62,555 nt of DNA from Bacteroidales bacterium (GTDB lineage: Bacteria > Bacteroidota > Bacteroidia > Bacteroidales > UBA932): NCBI GenBank assembly GCA_017615615.1, contig JAFZZW010000053.1:1-62555 (forward strand), read 5' to 3'. Below, in pieces: positions 42,113 through 50,664 of this stretch (the stretch's first letter is position 1; every line of letters starts with the position of its first letter). Under the pieces are notes generated by a model that worked only from the letters and a program-made list of their open reading frames with translations, did not search any database and was not told the DNA's origin. The position numbers and the translations under genes were made by a program.

Positions 42113-43246
42113 CTACAGCGCAAAGCGCACCGTGGTGTCGTAGTCGTTCCAGTTGCGCAGGGAGAGTGTAATGGCCTGCTGGTCGTAGACGTTGCTGTAC
42201 TGAGTATCCTCGACCATGCCGTTGTCCCATACGAGGTCTTTCCAGTGAACCTGGGCGAGGCACTCCTGGGCCTGTTCGAAGGTGAGAGCGCCGTCGTGCG
42301 ATGCAAGGTATGCGCCTGCGGTCTCGTAGCGCCACCAGCTGCGGCTGTGAGGGTTGCCCACGGCGGGGTCGGGCTCCGTGGTGTAGTACTTGGGGGACAG
42401 CAGATGGTTGGTGACGAGCATGAATTTGCTGTCTTCGGCCTTGCGGACTATCATCGTCTTCCAGCCGTCGTCCTTGTCGAATTCCACTACTGCACAGTCG
42501 CCGTTCGCATCCGCAACCATGTAGTGGTAGCCAGAACCCACCGCGGCGTCGTGCCGGACGTCAAGGCTTCCCAGCAGCTCCAGCGCCTCATCCACGGTAG
42601 CGCACCTGTCGAGCCAGAGGCGCATGATGATGGTGGTGCCCACCTTGTGCTTGCCGCTTTCCTGGCAGGCGGCCTGCTTGGGCAGGGCCATGATGGACGT
42701 GCAGAGGCCCTTCTCGTTGATGCCGTCGACCGGCGCGTAAACCGCGGCGAGGCAGTTCAGGCGGCTGAGGAACTTCTGCGGCAGTTTGTCGAGCGAATAT
42801 CCGAAGTGGGACATGTCGCTGACTGCGATGGACGCGTAACCCTTTTTGGGACGCGATACCGTCACGAGCGTGGGATTCTTGAAGTAGTCGTAATTGCGGC
42901 CGTACCAATAGCCATCGCCGCCGGCCTTGGCGGCCTGGAAGCTGGTGCAGTTCATGGTGGCCATCTCACCGTTGTCGTCAGCCACCTGGGAGCTTCCTAT
43001 TTTTATGGGAAGGCCCTTTCCGATGCGGCCTACGACATATCCAAGCAGCTTTGCATTGGAGTCGATGTCCTTGGAAACCACATCGTCAAGGTCATACGGA
43101 GCCTTGTACTCCATCTTGTAGAGGTACTGGTTGCCGTCCACCTCCGATACGGTGGCCAGCGATCTGATTTCCCCGCCCCACAGGGCGGCTACGGCGATGC
43201 ACAGCGCTGCTATGATGCCTATTGTCCAGAGTAATGTCTTTTTCAT
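42113..43246 (-). CDS. Choloylglycine/acyltransferase-type Ntn hydrolase (linear amide C-N hydrolase)
   Basis: A 377-residue protein with an N-terminal hydrophobic helix (about 5-25), so membrane-anchored or exported. The nucleophile region ATMNCTSFQ (Cys100) followed by GYWYGRNYDYF matches the Cys-Asn-Arg-Asp arrangement of choloylglycine hydrolases, penicillin V acylases and isopenicillin N acyltransferase-like proteins. VDGINEKGLC and HYMVADANGDCAVVEF are further family blocks. Substrate (bile salt, acyl-homoserine lactone, peptide amide) cannot be told. Start at 43246 overlaps the PreA-like stop by 4 bp; longer frames reach into preA and are spurious. Confidence 0.82.
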   Translation of the reverse strand: MKKTLLWTIGIIAALCIAVAALWGGEIRSLATVSEVDGNQYLYKMEYKAPYDLDDVVSKDIDSNAKLLGYVVGRIGKGLPIKIGSSQVADDNGEMATMNCTSFQAAKAGGDGYWYGRNYDYFKNPTLVTVSRPKKGYASIAVSDMSHFGYSLDKLPQKFLSRLNCLAAVYAPVDGINEKGLCTSIMALPKQAACQESGKHKVGTTIIMRLWLDRCATVDEALELLGSLDVRHDAAVGSGYHYMVADANGDCAVVEFDKDDGWKTMIVRKAEDSKFMLVTNHLLSPKYYTTEPDPAVGNPHSRSWWRYETAGAYLASHDGALTFEQAQECLAQVHWKDLVWDNGMVEDTQYSNVYDQQAITLSLRNWNDYDTTVRFAL

Positions 43247-44706
43247 ATTGTGTTCATCTTTGCGATTCTTTTTGCCGGACTGATGGCCCCAGTGGGGCAG
43301 ACGAGACGGCAGAGGAGGCATCCTACGCACTTGGAACCGTTGACGCGGGGCTTGCGGTCTTCACCGAAGGATATGGCCTGATGGCCGCCGTCCGAGCACG
43401 AGGTGTAGCAACGGCCGCAGCCGATGCAAACTTCGCGGTCGATCCTGGGGAAGACTATAGTGTCACGGTCAAGGTCGTGGGGCAGGTAGAATATCGGCAG
43501 CAGTTCGCCTACCAGAGAGGCGATGTCGCTGATGCCGCGGCCTGCCATATAGTTCTGCATGCCGAGTATCATATCGTCGATGATGCGGTAGCCATACTGC
43601 ATCACGGCGGTGCACACCTGAACGTTGCGGCAGCCAAGCTGGATGAATTCCAAAGCGTCCCGCCAGGTCTCGATTCCGCCGATACCGCTGTACTGGAGGT
43701 TCCTCATGACGGGATTCTTGACCATGGCCAGGATGTGGCGCAGGGCGATGGGCTTGACGGCCCTGCCGGAATAACCGGAACCGGTCTGGCAGCCGTTGAC
43801 CTCGGAACCCTCGCCAAGAGTGACGCTCTTGATGGTGTTGATGGCCGATATGGCATCAGCCCCGCCGGCATAGGCACCCATTGCGGGCTCGCAGATATGC
43901 GCGATATTCGGAGTCATCTTGGGGATGACTGGGATCTTGACGCTGCGCTTGACGAATGCGGTGAAGAAGGTGACGAGTTCCGGATCCTGGCCCACGTCGC
44001 AGCCCATGCCGGTTTCGCGCATCTGGGGGCAGGAGAAGTTGAGCTCGACGGCGTCGCAGCCGGCGTCCTCGGCCATTTTGGCGAGGCGTATCCATTCATC
44101 CTCCGTCTGGCCCATTATGGAGGCTACGACGACTTTGGTGGGATAATTCTGCTTGAGCCGCTTGAGGATGTCGAAATCCACATCCACGGGGTTCTCGCTC
44201 AGCTGCTCCATGTTGCGGAAACCGTAGAAATCGCCCTTGTGGCCGCTCTCGTAGACGGCGTCGAAGCGGGGAGAAACCTCACGGATGTCCTGCATGCATA
44301 TTGTTTTATAGAAAACCCCGGCCCATCCGGCGTCGAAAGCGCGGGCCACCATCTCGTAGTTGGTGCATACGGCGGACGACGCCAGGAAGAACGGATTCTC
44401 GCAGCGGATGCCGCAGAAGTCGATGGCTAAGGAGATCTCTCCACGCGCTTCGCTTGGTCGGGATGACACAGGCAGCGCCCCGGCTATCTCCCTGATACGG
44501 ACGGGGCGGTCGTAATGGATGCAGGCCTTTTCCGCCGCCTCCAGCTCCGCCTCGCCTGCCCCGGCGAGCCATTGCGAGGCAATGGCCTCGTTGCCGAACC
44601 GCACGGCCCGGATGGCCCTTGCGGGATCTGCATTCCTGCAGGCTTTGCTGCAGGGGGCATCTGCGCATAACAGGCAGCGTGCCGCTTCTTCGTGAATGTG
44701 TATCAT
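43243..44706 (-). CDS. preA: Dihydropyrimidine dehydrogenase PreA-like subunit with partial N-terminal Fe-S segment
   Basis: A 487-residue enzyme. Residues about 95-400 are the flavin barrel of dihydropyrimidine/dihydroorotate dehydrogenases (DFCGIRCENPFFLASSAVC, ELNFSCPQM, SGIGGIETWRDALEF). The C-terminus has two 4Fe-4S motifs (CIGCGRCYTSC, CVGCLLCRLVC). The N-terminus has a complete CLLCADAPCSKAC cluster motif as in PreT/DPD, but the second cysteine set expected before ACIHYDRPVRI has lost most ligands. No PreT partner is seen nearby. The ATG at 44706 overlaps the DUF5723 stop (ATGA). Residues about 80-92 are encoded by a repeat-like insert at 44431-44470. Confidence 0.82.
   Translation of the reverse strand: MIHIHEEAARCLLCADAPCSKACRNADPARAIRAVRFGNEAIASQWLAGAGEAELEAAEKACIHYDRPVRIREIAGALPVSSRPSEARGEISLAIDFCGIRCENPFFLASSAVCTNYEMVARAFDAGWAGVFYKTICMQDIREVSPRFDAVYESGHKGDFYGFRNMEQLSENPVDVDFDILKRLKQNYPTKVVVASIMGQTEDEWIRLAKMAEDAGCDAVELNFSCPQMRETGMGCDVGQDPELVTFFTAFVKRSVKIPVIPKMTPNIAHICEPAMGAYAGGADAISAINTIKSVTLGEGSEVNGCQTGSGYSGRAVKPIALRHILAMVKNPVMRNLQYSGIGGIETWRDALEFIQLGCRNVQVCTAVMQYGYRIIDDMILGMQNYMAGRGISDIASLVGELLPIFYLPHDLDRDTIVFPRIDREVCIGCGRCYTSCSDGGHQAISFGEDRKPRVNGSKCVGCLLCRLVCPTGAISPAKRIAKMNTI
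44431..44470 (-). repeat. Repeat-like insert within the preA reading frame
   Basis: On the minus strand this 40 bp carries GTCATCCCGACC, AAGCGAAGCG and GAGAGATCTCC, a composition I associate with short dispersed intergenic repeats in many bacterial genomes. It encodes about VSSRPSEARGEIS in the linker between the N-terminal Fe-S part and the barrel and keeps the frame. Only one copy was noticed in this window, so repeat status rests on recollection. Confidence 0.4.
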
Positions 44707-46019
44707 TTGATCAAATATGTCAGTCCGACGAGGATGGTCTTGTTGTTGGCCTTGAGGGGCGTACCCTCGTAAGGGATAACTCCGCCGATACCGTTTTCGT
44801 ATCCGGCGTACAGCCTGAAGGACAGGAATTCCAGGCTTCCCTTGACACCGTAAACGAAGCCATAGGCCCCCGTACCGGCGTTGGCTCCGATGTGGAAGGC
44901 TCCGGGGAAATCCAGGGACAGTCCGCATCGAGCCTCCCAGTAAGGGGCGCACCAGCTGTAGCCCGTATAGAGTCCGGAGGCGTCGAGGGAAAGATTCTTC
45001 CAGAACGGCATGGCGTAGCTGGCTGCTGCGCTGGCGGTGAGAGGTATGGACCTGAACTTGAACCGGCCGTCCACGGCCCTTGGCTTGATGACGCCGAGGA
45101 CTTCCTCCCCTGTCGCTTTGAGCCTCTCCATTATCTTTTCCTGGCTGAGTTCGTCGGTGGTGAGGCCCTTGAGGCCCTCGAAAGAATAGGTGCCGGACGA
45201 GAGGCCCGCATTGCCGTAGTACCAGATGATACCGCCGAGATCCTGCAGCGAGGCCGACAGGGAGAAGCCGTCGAAGGGCCTCCACACGAATCCCAGGTCC
45301 AGGGCGAGGCCGCCGCCGGTGGGAGCTCCGAGTTTACCCTTTCCGGAGAAGCTGGTGTAGTCCAGGCAGCCGGCCTCGTCGGTGCCTATCTTTTTGCTGC
45401 CGTTGGTAATGTCGAGGAAGGCGTGCAGATCGAACTCGTACCGGTCTTCGGTGGTGGTAAGATTGAACTGCCTGGCGAATAAATTGACACTGTTGAGTCC
45501 AACCAGCAGCTTGACGCGGCCTCCGAGGGAGAAGTTGTCGCCCAGCGGGACGGCATAACCGTAGGCAATCTCTCCATACACATTGCCGAAGGCGCGGAGG
45601 GCGGAAAGGTCGTACGGGGACTGGGCGGTACCGTTCTTGAGGATATGGAATATCTCCTTGGGGATGGAAAGTCCGTAATTGACTTTGGCCCCCAGCTCGA
45701 TGGTGTGGAATCCGGGGCCGGAGCCCTTCCAGCCGTAGGAGACGAGGTTGTAGCCGATCTGATTGTACATGCTGTTGACCGCCTGGAGCCCGCCCAGGAA
45801 CTCTTCGCTCGATACGGAAGAATGGAGACCAGTCACCAGCTTGTCCTCCCTGGGGAAGAGGAAGGACGAGGCGCCGACGTTGTTGCGGCTGATACTCTGG
45901 AACTCCCCGATACGGACGAAGCCGCCGGCGAGGGCGGCGTTCTCGGCGGGATTGCCCTGGGCCAGGGCTCCTGTGGCCGCTACGAAAGCGGCAAGGATGA
46001 GGATCAATATCTTTTTCAT
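44703..46019 (-). CDS. DUF5723 outer-membrane beta-barrel protein
   Basis: A 438-residue protein with a signal peptide (MKKILILILAAFVAATGALAQ) and alternating hydrophobic strands of a PorV/OmpP1-like barrel, ending KTILVGLTYLIK. The N-terminal GGFVRIGEFQSISRNNVGASSFLFPREDKLVTGLHSS and IGYNLVSYGWK segments match the DUF5723 family. Function unknown. It overlaps the lipoprotein gene upstream and the PreA-like gene downstream by 4 bp each. Confidence 0.75.
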   Translation of the reverse strand: MKKILILILAAFVAATGALAQGNPAENAALAGGFVRIGEFQSISRNNVGASSFLFPREDKLVTGLHSSVSSEEFLGGLQAVNSMYNQIGYNLVSYGWKGSGPGFHTIELGAKVNYGLSIPKEIFHILKNGTAQSPYDLSALRAFGNVYGEIAYGYAVPLGDNFSLGGRVKLLVGLNSVNLFARQFNLTTTEDRYEFDLHAFLDITNGSKKIGTDEAGCLDYTSFSGKGKLGAPTGGGLALDLGFVWRPFDGFSLSASLQDLGGIIWYYGNAGLSSGTYSFEGLKGLTTDELSQEKIMERLKATGEEVLGVIKPRAVDGRFKFRSIPLTASAAASYAMPFWKNLSLDASGLYTGYSWCAPYWEARCGLSLDFPGAFHIGANAGTGAYGFVYGVKGSLEFLSFRLYAGYENGIGGVIPYEGTPLKANNKTILVGLTYLIK

Positions 46020-47158
46020 AGGCCCTGGATGGTTATTCCGCCGGAAACCGTAGCGCGGAGGTTGTTGAAACTGATGGTCTGGTTCATGCCCAGCCTGTGG
46101 TCGCCGGAGCCCGTTGGGGCCTTTATGGAGAAACTGAGCCTGAGACCGCTGATGTCGGGGATCGTGCCTTCCTGTGCCTTGATTTCTATCTCAAGCGGTG
46201 AGACTGCAGGGGTGCCGGTACAGCCGGACTGAATGGTGATGCCCGGGGTTACGCTTATGTCTTCCGAGGGGACGATGGACTCGTTGCCGTCATCGTCCGT
46301 CTGCTTGACAAGCACCTGGACGTTGTCCACCACCAGGGTGACGGGAATCTCGCTAGAGACTTCGGTACAAATCCGGGCTTCCTTTACGCGATATCGAGCA
46401 AGAGGAATGTCGAGGTCGCTTATATCAAAAGGAAGGCTCTCGGGGAAGTCGCTCGCGAGGGCGAGGTAGGATTTGTAATGATACGACAGGACGAAGGCGC
46501 CGAGGCCTCCGAGAGGGTCCTTTTCCAGCATGGAGGCCGGAAGATGCAGGAAAATGTTCTCCACGCGGCAGCCGAAGAAGGGCTTTCCGGAGGAGCGTTC
46601 TTCGCTGAGAATCTCTCCGTCCGCACCGGCATCCACCTTGACCCGGGAGAACTCGCGACAGATCAGGGTCTCCGCCGGATCGTCGCCGTCCGGCTGAGAG
46701 GAAACTGTCAGTTTGCCGGAAACGGCGATTTCTTCGGTCAGGGGGTTCTTCGCTTTGACGGTGAATTCCTGACGGGCCAGGGACAGGCCCAGCGAGCTGA
46801 CGGACGATGCGGTGGTGCCGAGGTTTCCGGACCAGGCGTCGGCCGGAAAGTCCACGGGTACCGACTGGTCCGGAAGAAAGAAGGCTATGAGCATCACATG
46901 GTTGCTGTAGACCGGCTCTTCCTTTTCGATGACAAGATATCCGTCTTCGTCTTCATTGACGAAGTCCTTGAGCATATCGCCAAGGCCGGATTTGTCGAGA
47001 AGGGACTTGGGGGTCAGCGGGCCGACGTCTCCAAGAGGGAGGCTCACCTGGTCGGTAAAAAGGGTTACCTCTTTGTCTATCCCCCGGCTGAGGTCGTACG
47101 CGTCGTGCGTACAGGCCGGGACCAGAATGAGTGCCAGAACAAGAAGTTTCAGTTTCAT
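46016..47158 (-). CDS. Lipoprotein of unknown function, partner of the DUF5723 barrel
   Basis: A 380-residue lipoprotein starting MKLKLLVLALILVPACTHD. The sequence is beta-rich with no catalytic motif I recognise: LFTDQVSLPLGDVGPLTPKSLLDKSGLGDMLK near the N-terminus and RATVSGGITIQGL at the end. The ATG at 47158 is chosen because it directly precedes the lipoprotein signal and follows a -7 box by 3 nt; the ATG-less extension to 47173 would overlap that box. First gene of a four-gene coupled operon (lipoprotein, barrel, PreA-like, Ntn hydrolase). Confidence 0.7.
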   Translation of the reverse strand: MKLKLLVLALILVPACTHDAYDLSRGIDKEVTLFTDQVSLPLGDVGPLTPKSLLDKSGLGDMLKDFVNEDEDGYLVIEKEEPVYSNHVMLIAFFLPDQSVPVDFPADAWSGNLGTTASSVSSLGLSLARQEFTVKAKNPLTEEIAVSGKLTVSSQPDGDDPAETLICREFSRVKVDAGADGEILSEERSSGKPFFGCRVENIFLHLPASMLEKDPLGGLGAFVLSYHYKSYLALASDFPESLPFDISDLDIPLARYRVKEARICTEVSSEIPVTLVVDNVQVLVKQTDDDGNESIVPSEDISVTPGITIQSGCTGTPAVSPLEIEIKAQEGTIPDISGLRLSFSIKAPTGSGDHRLGMNQTISFNNLRATVSGGITIQGL

Positions 47159-47161
47159 ACC

Positions 47162-47169
47162 CAAAGGTA
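47162..47169 (-). promoter_or_regulatory. Candidate -7 box TACCTTTG, 3 nt before the ATG at 47158
   Basis: Exact TAnnTTTG match. The spacing to the start codon leaves no room for a leader or ribosome binding site. Confidence 0.5.
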
Positions 47170-47209
47170 ACAATTTTGGACAATAAATACATATTTCGCG
47201 AAATAGTAT

Positions 47210-47217
47210 TACCTTTG
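47210..47217 (+). promoter_or_regulatory. Candidate -7 box TACCTTTG, 4 nt before the ATG at 47222
   Basis: Exact TAnnTTTG match, same octamer as the divergent box at 47162-47169. The transcript would again be leaderless or nearly so. Confidence 0.5.
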
Positions 47218-47221
47218 AGAT

Positions 47222-49633
47222 ATGAAACTTCGCTTTATCATCGGATTAGCCTTGACGGCTTCACTTTGTGCGTGCTCACGCGAAACGGACCAGACTCCCG
47301 ATCAACCCGACGGAAAGACGGTCATCACTGCAAGTATTGAAAAATGGACCCCGGCAGACCCCGGCTCCAAAACCTTTGTGGCCGGCGGCACAGAGATCCA
47401 CTGGTCATCCTCGGACGCCGACAAGGTCCTGTATGTCTTCGACAGCAAGGGCGCCAGGAACGTCTTTACAAGCGCCGAGACGCAGGCAAGCGCCAAACGC
47501 TCTTTCTCCGGAACCATCTCCGCGGATTCGGAATACAGGAGCGCCCTCTGGTCCGGCAAGGTTGCAGCCGACGACAAGAGCTCGCTGGCCGGTGGAAGCA
47601 CGGCGGACAGCCCCGTCTTCACCGGGTCCTCACTCAGGGTCGTCAACCCCCAGAATATAACCAGCGCCGGATCCTTTGCCCAGGACGCCAACATAGCCGT
47701 CATGAAGTCCGGCGAGGGCGTGCTGCGCAACGTCTTCGGCTATATCCGCTTCACCGTTCCCGCCGGGGATGGCGGGCATGCGACAATCAAGTCCGTCACC
47801 TTCTCCGCCGACGAGGACTTTGCCGGCGAGATTCAGATAGACTATTCCGGCAGCGACCCCGTCGCCAGCATAGTGGCCGACAGCTCCAAGTCCCTGACGG
47901 TCAACATGAACAAGCAGGGAGACAATTATGAGGCCGGCACCCTGTTCGCCGTCCTTCCCACGGGCACCTACCATAATATGAGCGTCACCGTCATGCCCGT
48001 CACGGGTGAGTCCGTCACCTTCAAGAGCAAGAGCGAAGTTGTCATCAAACGCGGACAGTATACCGATGCCGGGACGCTCTCGTCCGAAAGCGCCCGCAAG
48101 CCTGTGCTGCATCTGGCCGGAGATTCGCTCTGCGCGCCTTACGGCGAGAGTTCCGCCCCCCAGTGCGGATGGGGCCAATGCCTCAGTGCGGCCCTTTGCG
48201 GAGCCGAGGTCGACAACCGCGGCTACGGAGGGACGAGCACCAAGTCTTACATCGACACCGGCAGATGGGATAACCTTCTTTCCGCGATTGTGCCCGGAGA
48301 CCTCGTGCTGATCATGTTCGCCCATAACGACGGCAGTTCGGAAGAGGCCCGCCATACAGACCCCAACACCACGTACAAGGAGAACCTCAACAGATTCATC
48401 AACGAGACCACCGCGGCCGGCGGCACTCCGGTACTTCTTACCAGCATAAGCAGCCGTTATTTCAACGGCAACACCTTGAAGCATACCACCGCGGACTATG
48501 CGACCGCCATGCGTGAGGTGGCGACCGCCACAGGCACCGCCCTTATTGACATCAACGAGCAGACCTATCAGTTCTTCAACAACCTGGGCGTCGCGGGTAC
48601 CGAACCGTACTTTGTAATGGACAAGCGCAACCCGACCTCCATGGACAACGTCCACATCACCAGGAACGGCGCCGAGCTGGTTGCCTCCATGATCGCCCAC
48701 GGCCTCAAAGACCTGGGGCTTTGGAAGTATCCCATTTCCGAGGAACCGCTCGTTGTAGGCCTCGTCACCATTTCCAGCAGCCAGGCGTTCAGTTTCGAAT
48801 CCGCAGGCGGAACCGCATCCATCACCTTTACGTCCACCAAGAACTGGAAGGTGTCCTCGTCCGCCAGCTGGGTCCAGGTCTCTCCCGCTTCCGGCGCTGC
48901 CGGGGAGAACTCCTCTATTACAATAACCGTAGCCGCCAGCGCCCTTAACGAGATGCGCTCCTCTTATGTCACCATCGGCTGCGACGGTTATGCCAAGCAT
49001 GTCACGATTACGCAGTCCGGAGTGGAAGGCGGCTCCGGCGAGACTCCCAATGCGGAGGATTCGTTCGATTACGGACTTGCTCCCGGCGAGTCCCGCACCG
49101 CCTCGTATACAGGTTATGCGGCCGCCGGAATCGAGAGCCAGAAAAATATTCCCGAACCCGTTCTCCTGAACAAAGTCGTCTATGGCGGCCCCGGCATAAC
49201 CTTCTACGGCAACCGTATGACCGCGCACAAGGTGAACAATGAATGGAACACGGAGTATTCGGGCATAATTCCGTCTTCGCGCTATTTCTCTTTCAAGATA
49301 AACAGGCCGGGAAGCATCACATTCTACCAGTCTATCGGCAGCGGCATAGAAAGGATACCCACCTACTATCTGGCCATAGTCGTTTCGCGCGGAGGTGCCA
49401 GGTCGGCCAAGATCGTGGACAGTCTCACGCCGACGGAAGTGACTGAGGCCCGTCCGGGAAGCGCGGCTTCCGGGGATCCCAAGTATTTCGTTACCATGAC
49501 AGTCCCCGCCTCCGAATTTGAAGGAGTCTCAGATCCCATAACGGTGTATCTGTACCACAGATGGACCTCCGGCAACACCTGCCTGGTCCATTATTATCCC
49601 TTCACCTGGACATCCTGGGACGGAAGCATTTAA
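47222..49633 (+). CDS. Four-module lipoprotein: F, SGNH esterase, BACON and C modules
   Basis: An 803-residue lipoprotein (Cys16/Cys18 in ASLCACS). F module about 25-290 (KTFVAGGTEIHWSS, VLYVFDSKGARNVFTS, LRVVNPQNITSAGSFAQDANIAVMKSGE, TLFAVLPTGTYHNMSVTV, VVIKRGQYTDAGTLS). SGNH hydrolase about 298-500 with LAGDSLCAPYG (Ser), NRGYGG, MFAHND and MDNVHITRNG (Asp/His). BACON domain about 503-595 (TASITFTSTKNWKVSSSASWVQVSPASGAAGENSSITITV). C module about 605-803 (EDSFDYGLAPG, FSFKINRPGSITFY, DPITVYLYHRW). The esterase resembles that at 15958-17568. It has its own promoter box and is probably monocistronic; no SusC/D pair adjoins it. Confidence 0.86.
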   Translation: MKLRFIIGLALTASLCACSRETDQTPDQPDGKTVITASIEKWTPADPGSKTFVAGGTEIHWSSSDADKVLYVFDSKGARNVFTSAETQASAKRSFSGTISADSEYRSALWSGKVAADDKSSLAGGSTADSPVFTGSSLRVVNPQNITSAGSFAQDANIAVMKSGEGVLRNVFGYIRFTVPAGDGGHATIKSVTFSADEDFAGEIQIDYSGSDPVASIVADSSKSLTVNMNKQGDNYEAGTLFAVLPTGTYHNMSVTVMPVTGESVTFKSKSEVVIKRGQYTDAGTLSSESARKPVLHLAGDSLCAPYGESSAPQCGWGQCLSAALCGAEVDNRGYGGTSTKSYIDTGRWDNLLSAIVPGDLVLIMFAHNDGSSEEARHTDPNTTYKENLNRFINETTAAGGTPVLLTSISSRYFNGNTLKHTTADYATAMREVATATGTALIDINEQTYQFFNNLGVAGTEPYFVMDKRNPTSMDNVHITRNGAELVASMIAHGLKDLGLWKYPISEEPLVVGLVTISSSQAFSFESAGGTASITFTSTKNWKVSSSASWVQVSPASGAAGENSSITITVAASALNEMRSSYVTIGCDGYAKHVTITQSGVEGGSGETPNAEDSFDYGLAPGESRTASYTGYAAAGIESQKNIPEPVLLNKVVYGGPGITFYGNRMTAHKVNNEWNTEYSGIIPSSRYFSFKINRPGSITFYQSIGSGIERIPTYYLAIVVSRGGARSAKIVDSLTPTEVTEARPGSAASGDPKYFVTMTVPASEFEGVSDPITVYLYHRWTSGNTCLVHYYPFTWTSWDGSI

Positions 49634-49657
49634 AAAAGTTGTTAACAAAATAAGGGG

Positions 49658-49687
49658 TTGTAAGTCTTATTATCAGTTTTAACTTTT
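49658..49687 (+). promoter_or_regulatory. Candidate promoter for the DUF4252/ECF operon
   Basis: TTG at 49658-49660 and TAACTTTT at 49680-49687, separated by the 19 nt typical of Bacteroidetes -33/-7 pairs. The last base of the -7 box is off consensus. It ends 4 nt before the ATG at 49692. Confidence 0.35.
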
Positions 49688-49691
49688 TTTT

Positions 49692-50192
49692 ATGAAACGG
49701 TTTTTTCTGATTATCAGCATTCTTCTTCCCCTGCTGGGGTGTTCCTGCAATTCGGGGAATACGGAGACGGAAGTCTCCACAGCTCTTGCCGAATGCGGCC
49801 GGTACGATGGCGCAATAGCCATTAAACTTGGACGCACGGCATTGACAACGCTCAAAGGCGTCGTGCGCGTCGCCGGAATCGACGACCCCGACGTACGCAA
49901 GGCCATCGGCCTGGTAAAGGACATCCGCGGCCTGTCGGTCCTGACTTTCGACGACTGTTCCGCAGAAGACAAGTCAAGCATTTCACATACGCTCGAACGT
50001 GCCCTGGACGGCAGCGAGATGCTGCTTGAGGCCATCGACAGCGGAGAGAAGGTGCGACTGTACGGCCGCCTGGATGATGACACCGACATTGTCCGCGACA
50101 TCGTAGTGTATGTGCCGTCAAGCTGTGTCGTAGCCTGCATCTCCGGCTCCGTTTCGATGGAGACCTTGGCCAGGTTCTCTTGCGATGACTGA
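49692..50192 (+). CDS. DUF4252 lipoprotein
   Basis: A 166-residue lipoprotein (lipobox LLGCSC). It matches the DUF4252 layout: short helices after the signal, VRKAIGLVKDIRGLSVLTFDDC, LERALDGSEMLLEAIDSGEKVRLYGR, then DIVVYVPSSCVVACISGSVSMETLARF. Function unknown; such proteins often lie beside ECF sigma factors in Bacteroidetes. Its 3' end overlaps the sigma gene by 8 bp. A second DUF4252 gene closes the same operon at 51059-51544. Confidence 0.8.
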   Translation: MKRFFLIISILLPLLGCSCNSGNTETEVSTALAECGRYDGAIAIKLGRTALTTLKGVVRVAGIDDPDVRKAIGLVKDIRGLSVLTFDDCSAEDKSSISHTLERALDGSEMLLEAIDSGEKVRLYGRLDDDTDIVRDIVVYVPSSCVVACISGSVSMETLARFSCDD

Positions 50193-50664
50193 ATCGCGCT
50201 TCCATAAAGACTACCTCCCGCTTGCCCAAACGCTCTACCGGATCGCGTTCTATATTCTCGAATCCGAGGCGGAGGCGGAAGACGCGGTGCAGGAAGTATA
50301 TGCCAAGCTGTGGGAGGCAAGGGACAGTCTCGACAGCGTAGACTCGCCGAAGGCCTATTGCATCCGGATGGTGAAGAACCTCTGCCTGGACCGCGTCCGC
50401 AGGGCACAGTTCATCAGCTATCAGGACGTCCTGCCGGACAAGATGTGCACTCCCGGGCCCGACGATACGATCGACGCCAAAACCCGCCTGAACAAAGTGC
50501 TGGAGGCCGTCAAGGCGCTCCCCGAGAGGCATCGGAACGTGCTGGTTCTCCGTATCGTAGAGGGTCTCTCATACGAAGAGATCGCCGATCGGACCGGAAT
50601 GAATTACCTTACCTGCCGCGTACTGCTCTCGCAGGCCCGGACAAAAATCAGATCGAAAGTATGA
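50185..50664 (+). CDS. ECF-type RNA polymerase sigma factor
   Basis: A 159-residue sigma-70 family protein. Region 2 is YRIAFYILESEAEAEDAVQEVYAKLWEARD with LCLDRVRR; region 4 is ALPERHRNVLVLRIVEGLSYEEIADRTGMNYLTCRVLLSQARTKIRSK. No region 3 or 1, as expected for ECF sigmas. Overlaps the genes on both sides (8 bp and 4 bp). The next gene encodes a small one-helix membrane protein in the usual anti-sigma position. Confidence 0.95.
   Translation: MTESRFHKDYLPLAQTLYRIAFYILESEAEAEDAVQEVYAKLWEARDSLDSVDSPKAYCIRMVKNLCLDRVRRAQFISYQDVLPDKMCTPGPDDTIDAKTRLNKVLEAVKALPERHRNVLVLRIVEGLSYEEIADRTGMNYLTCRVLLSQARTKIRSKV

Noticed and set aside
41821-42143. Frames reading through the 52 bp repeat array on the plus strand
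   Set aside because: The period of 52 shifts frame every unit, so the peptides repeat only across frames; no coherent protein results.
44707-45285. N-terminal extension of the PreA-like protein to 45285
   Set aside because: The extension overlaps the DUF5723 gene and is Arg/His/Pro-rich; the ATG at 44706 coincides with an ATGA coupling and the first Fe-S motif.
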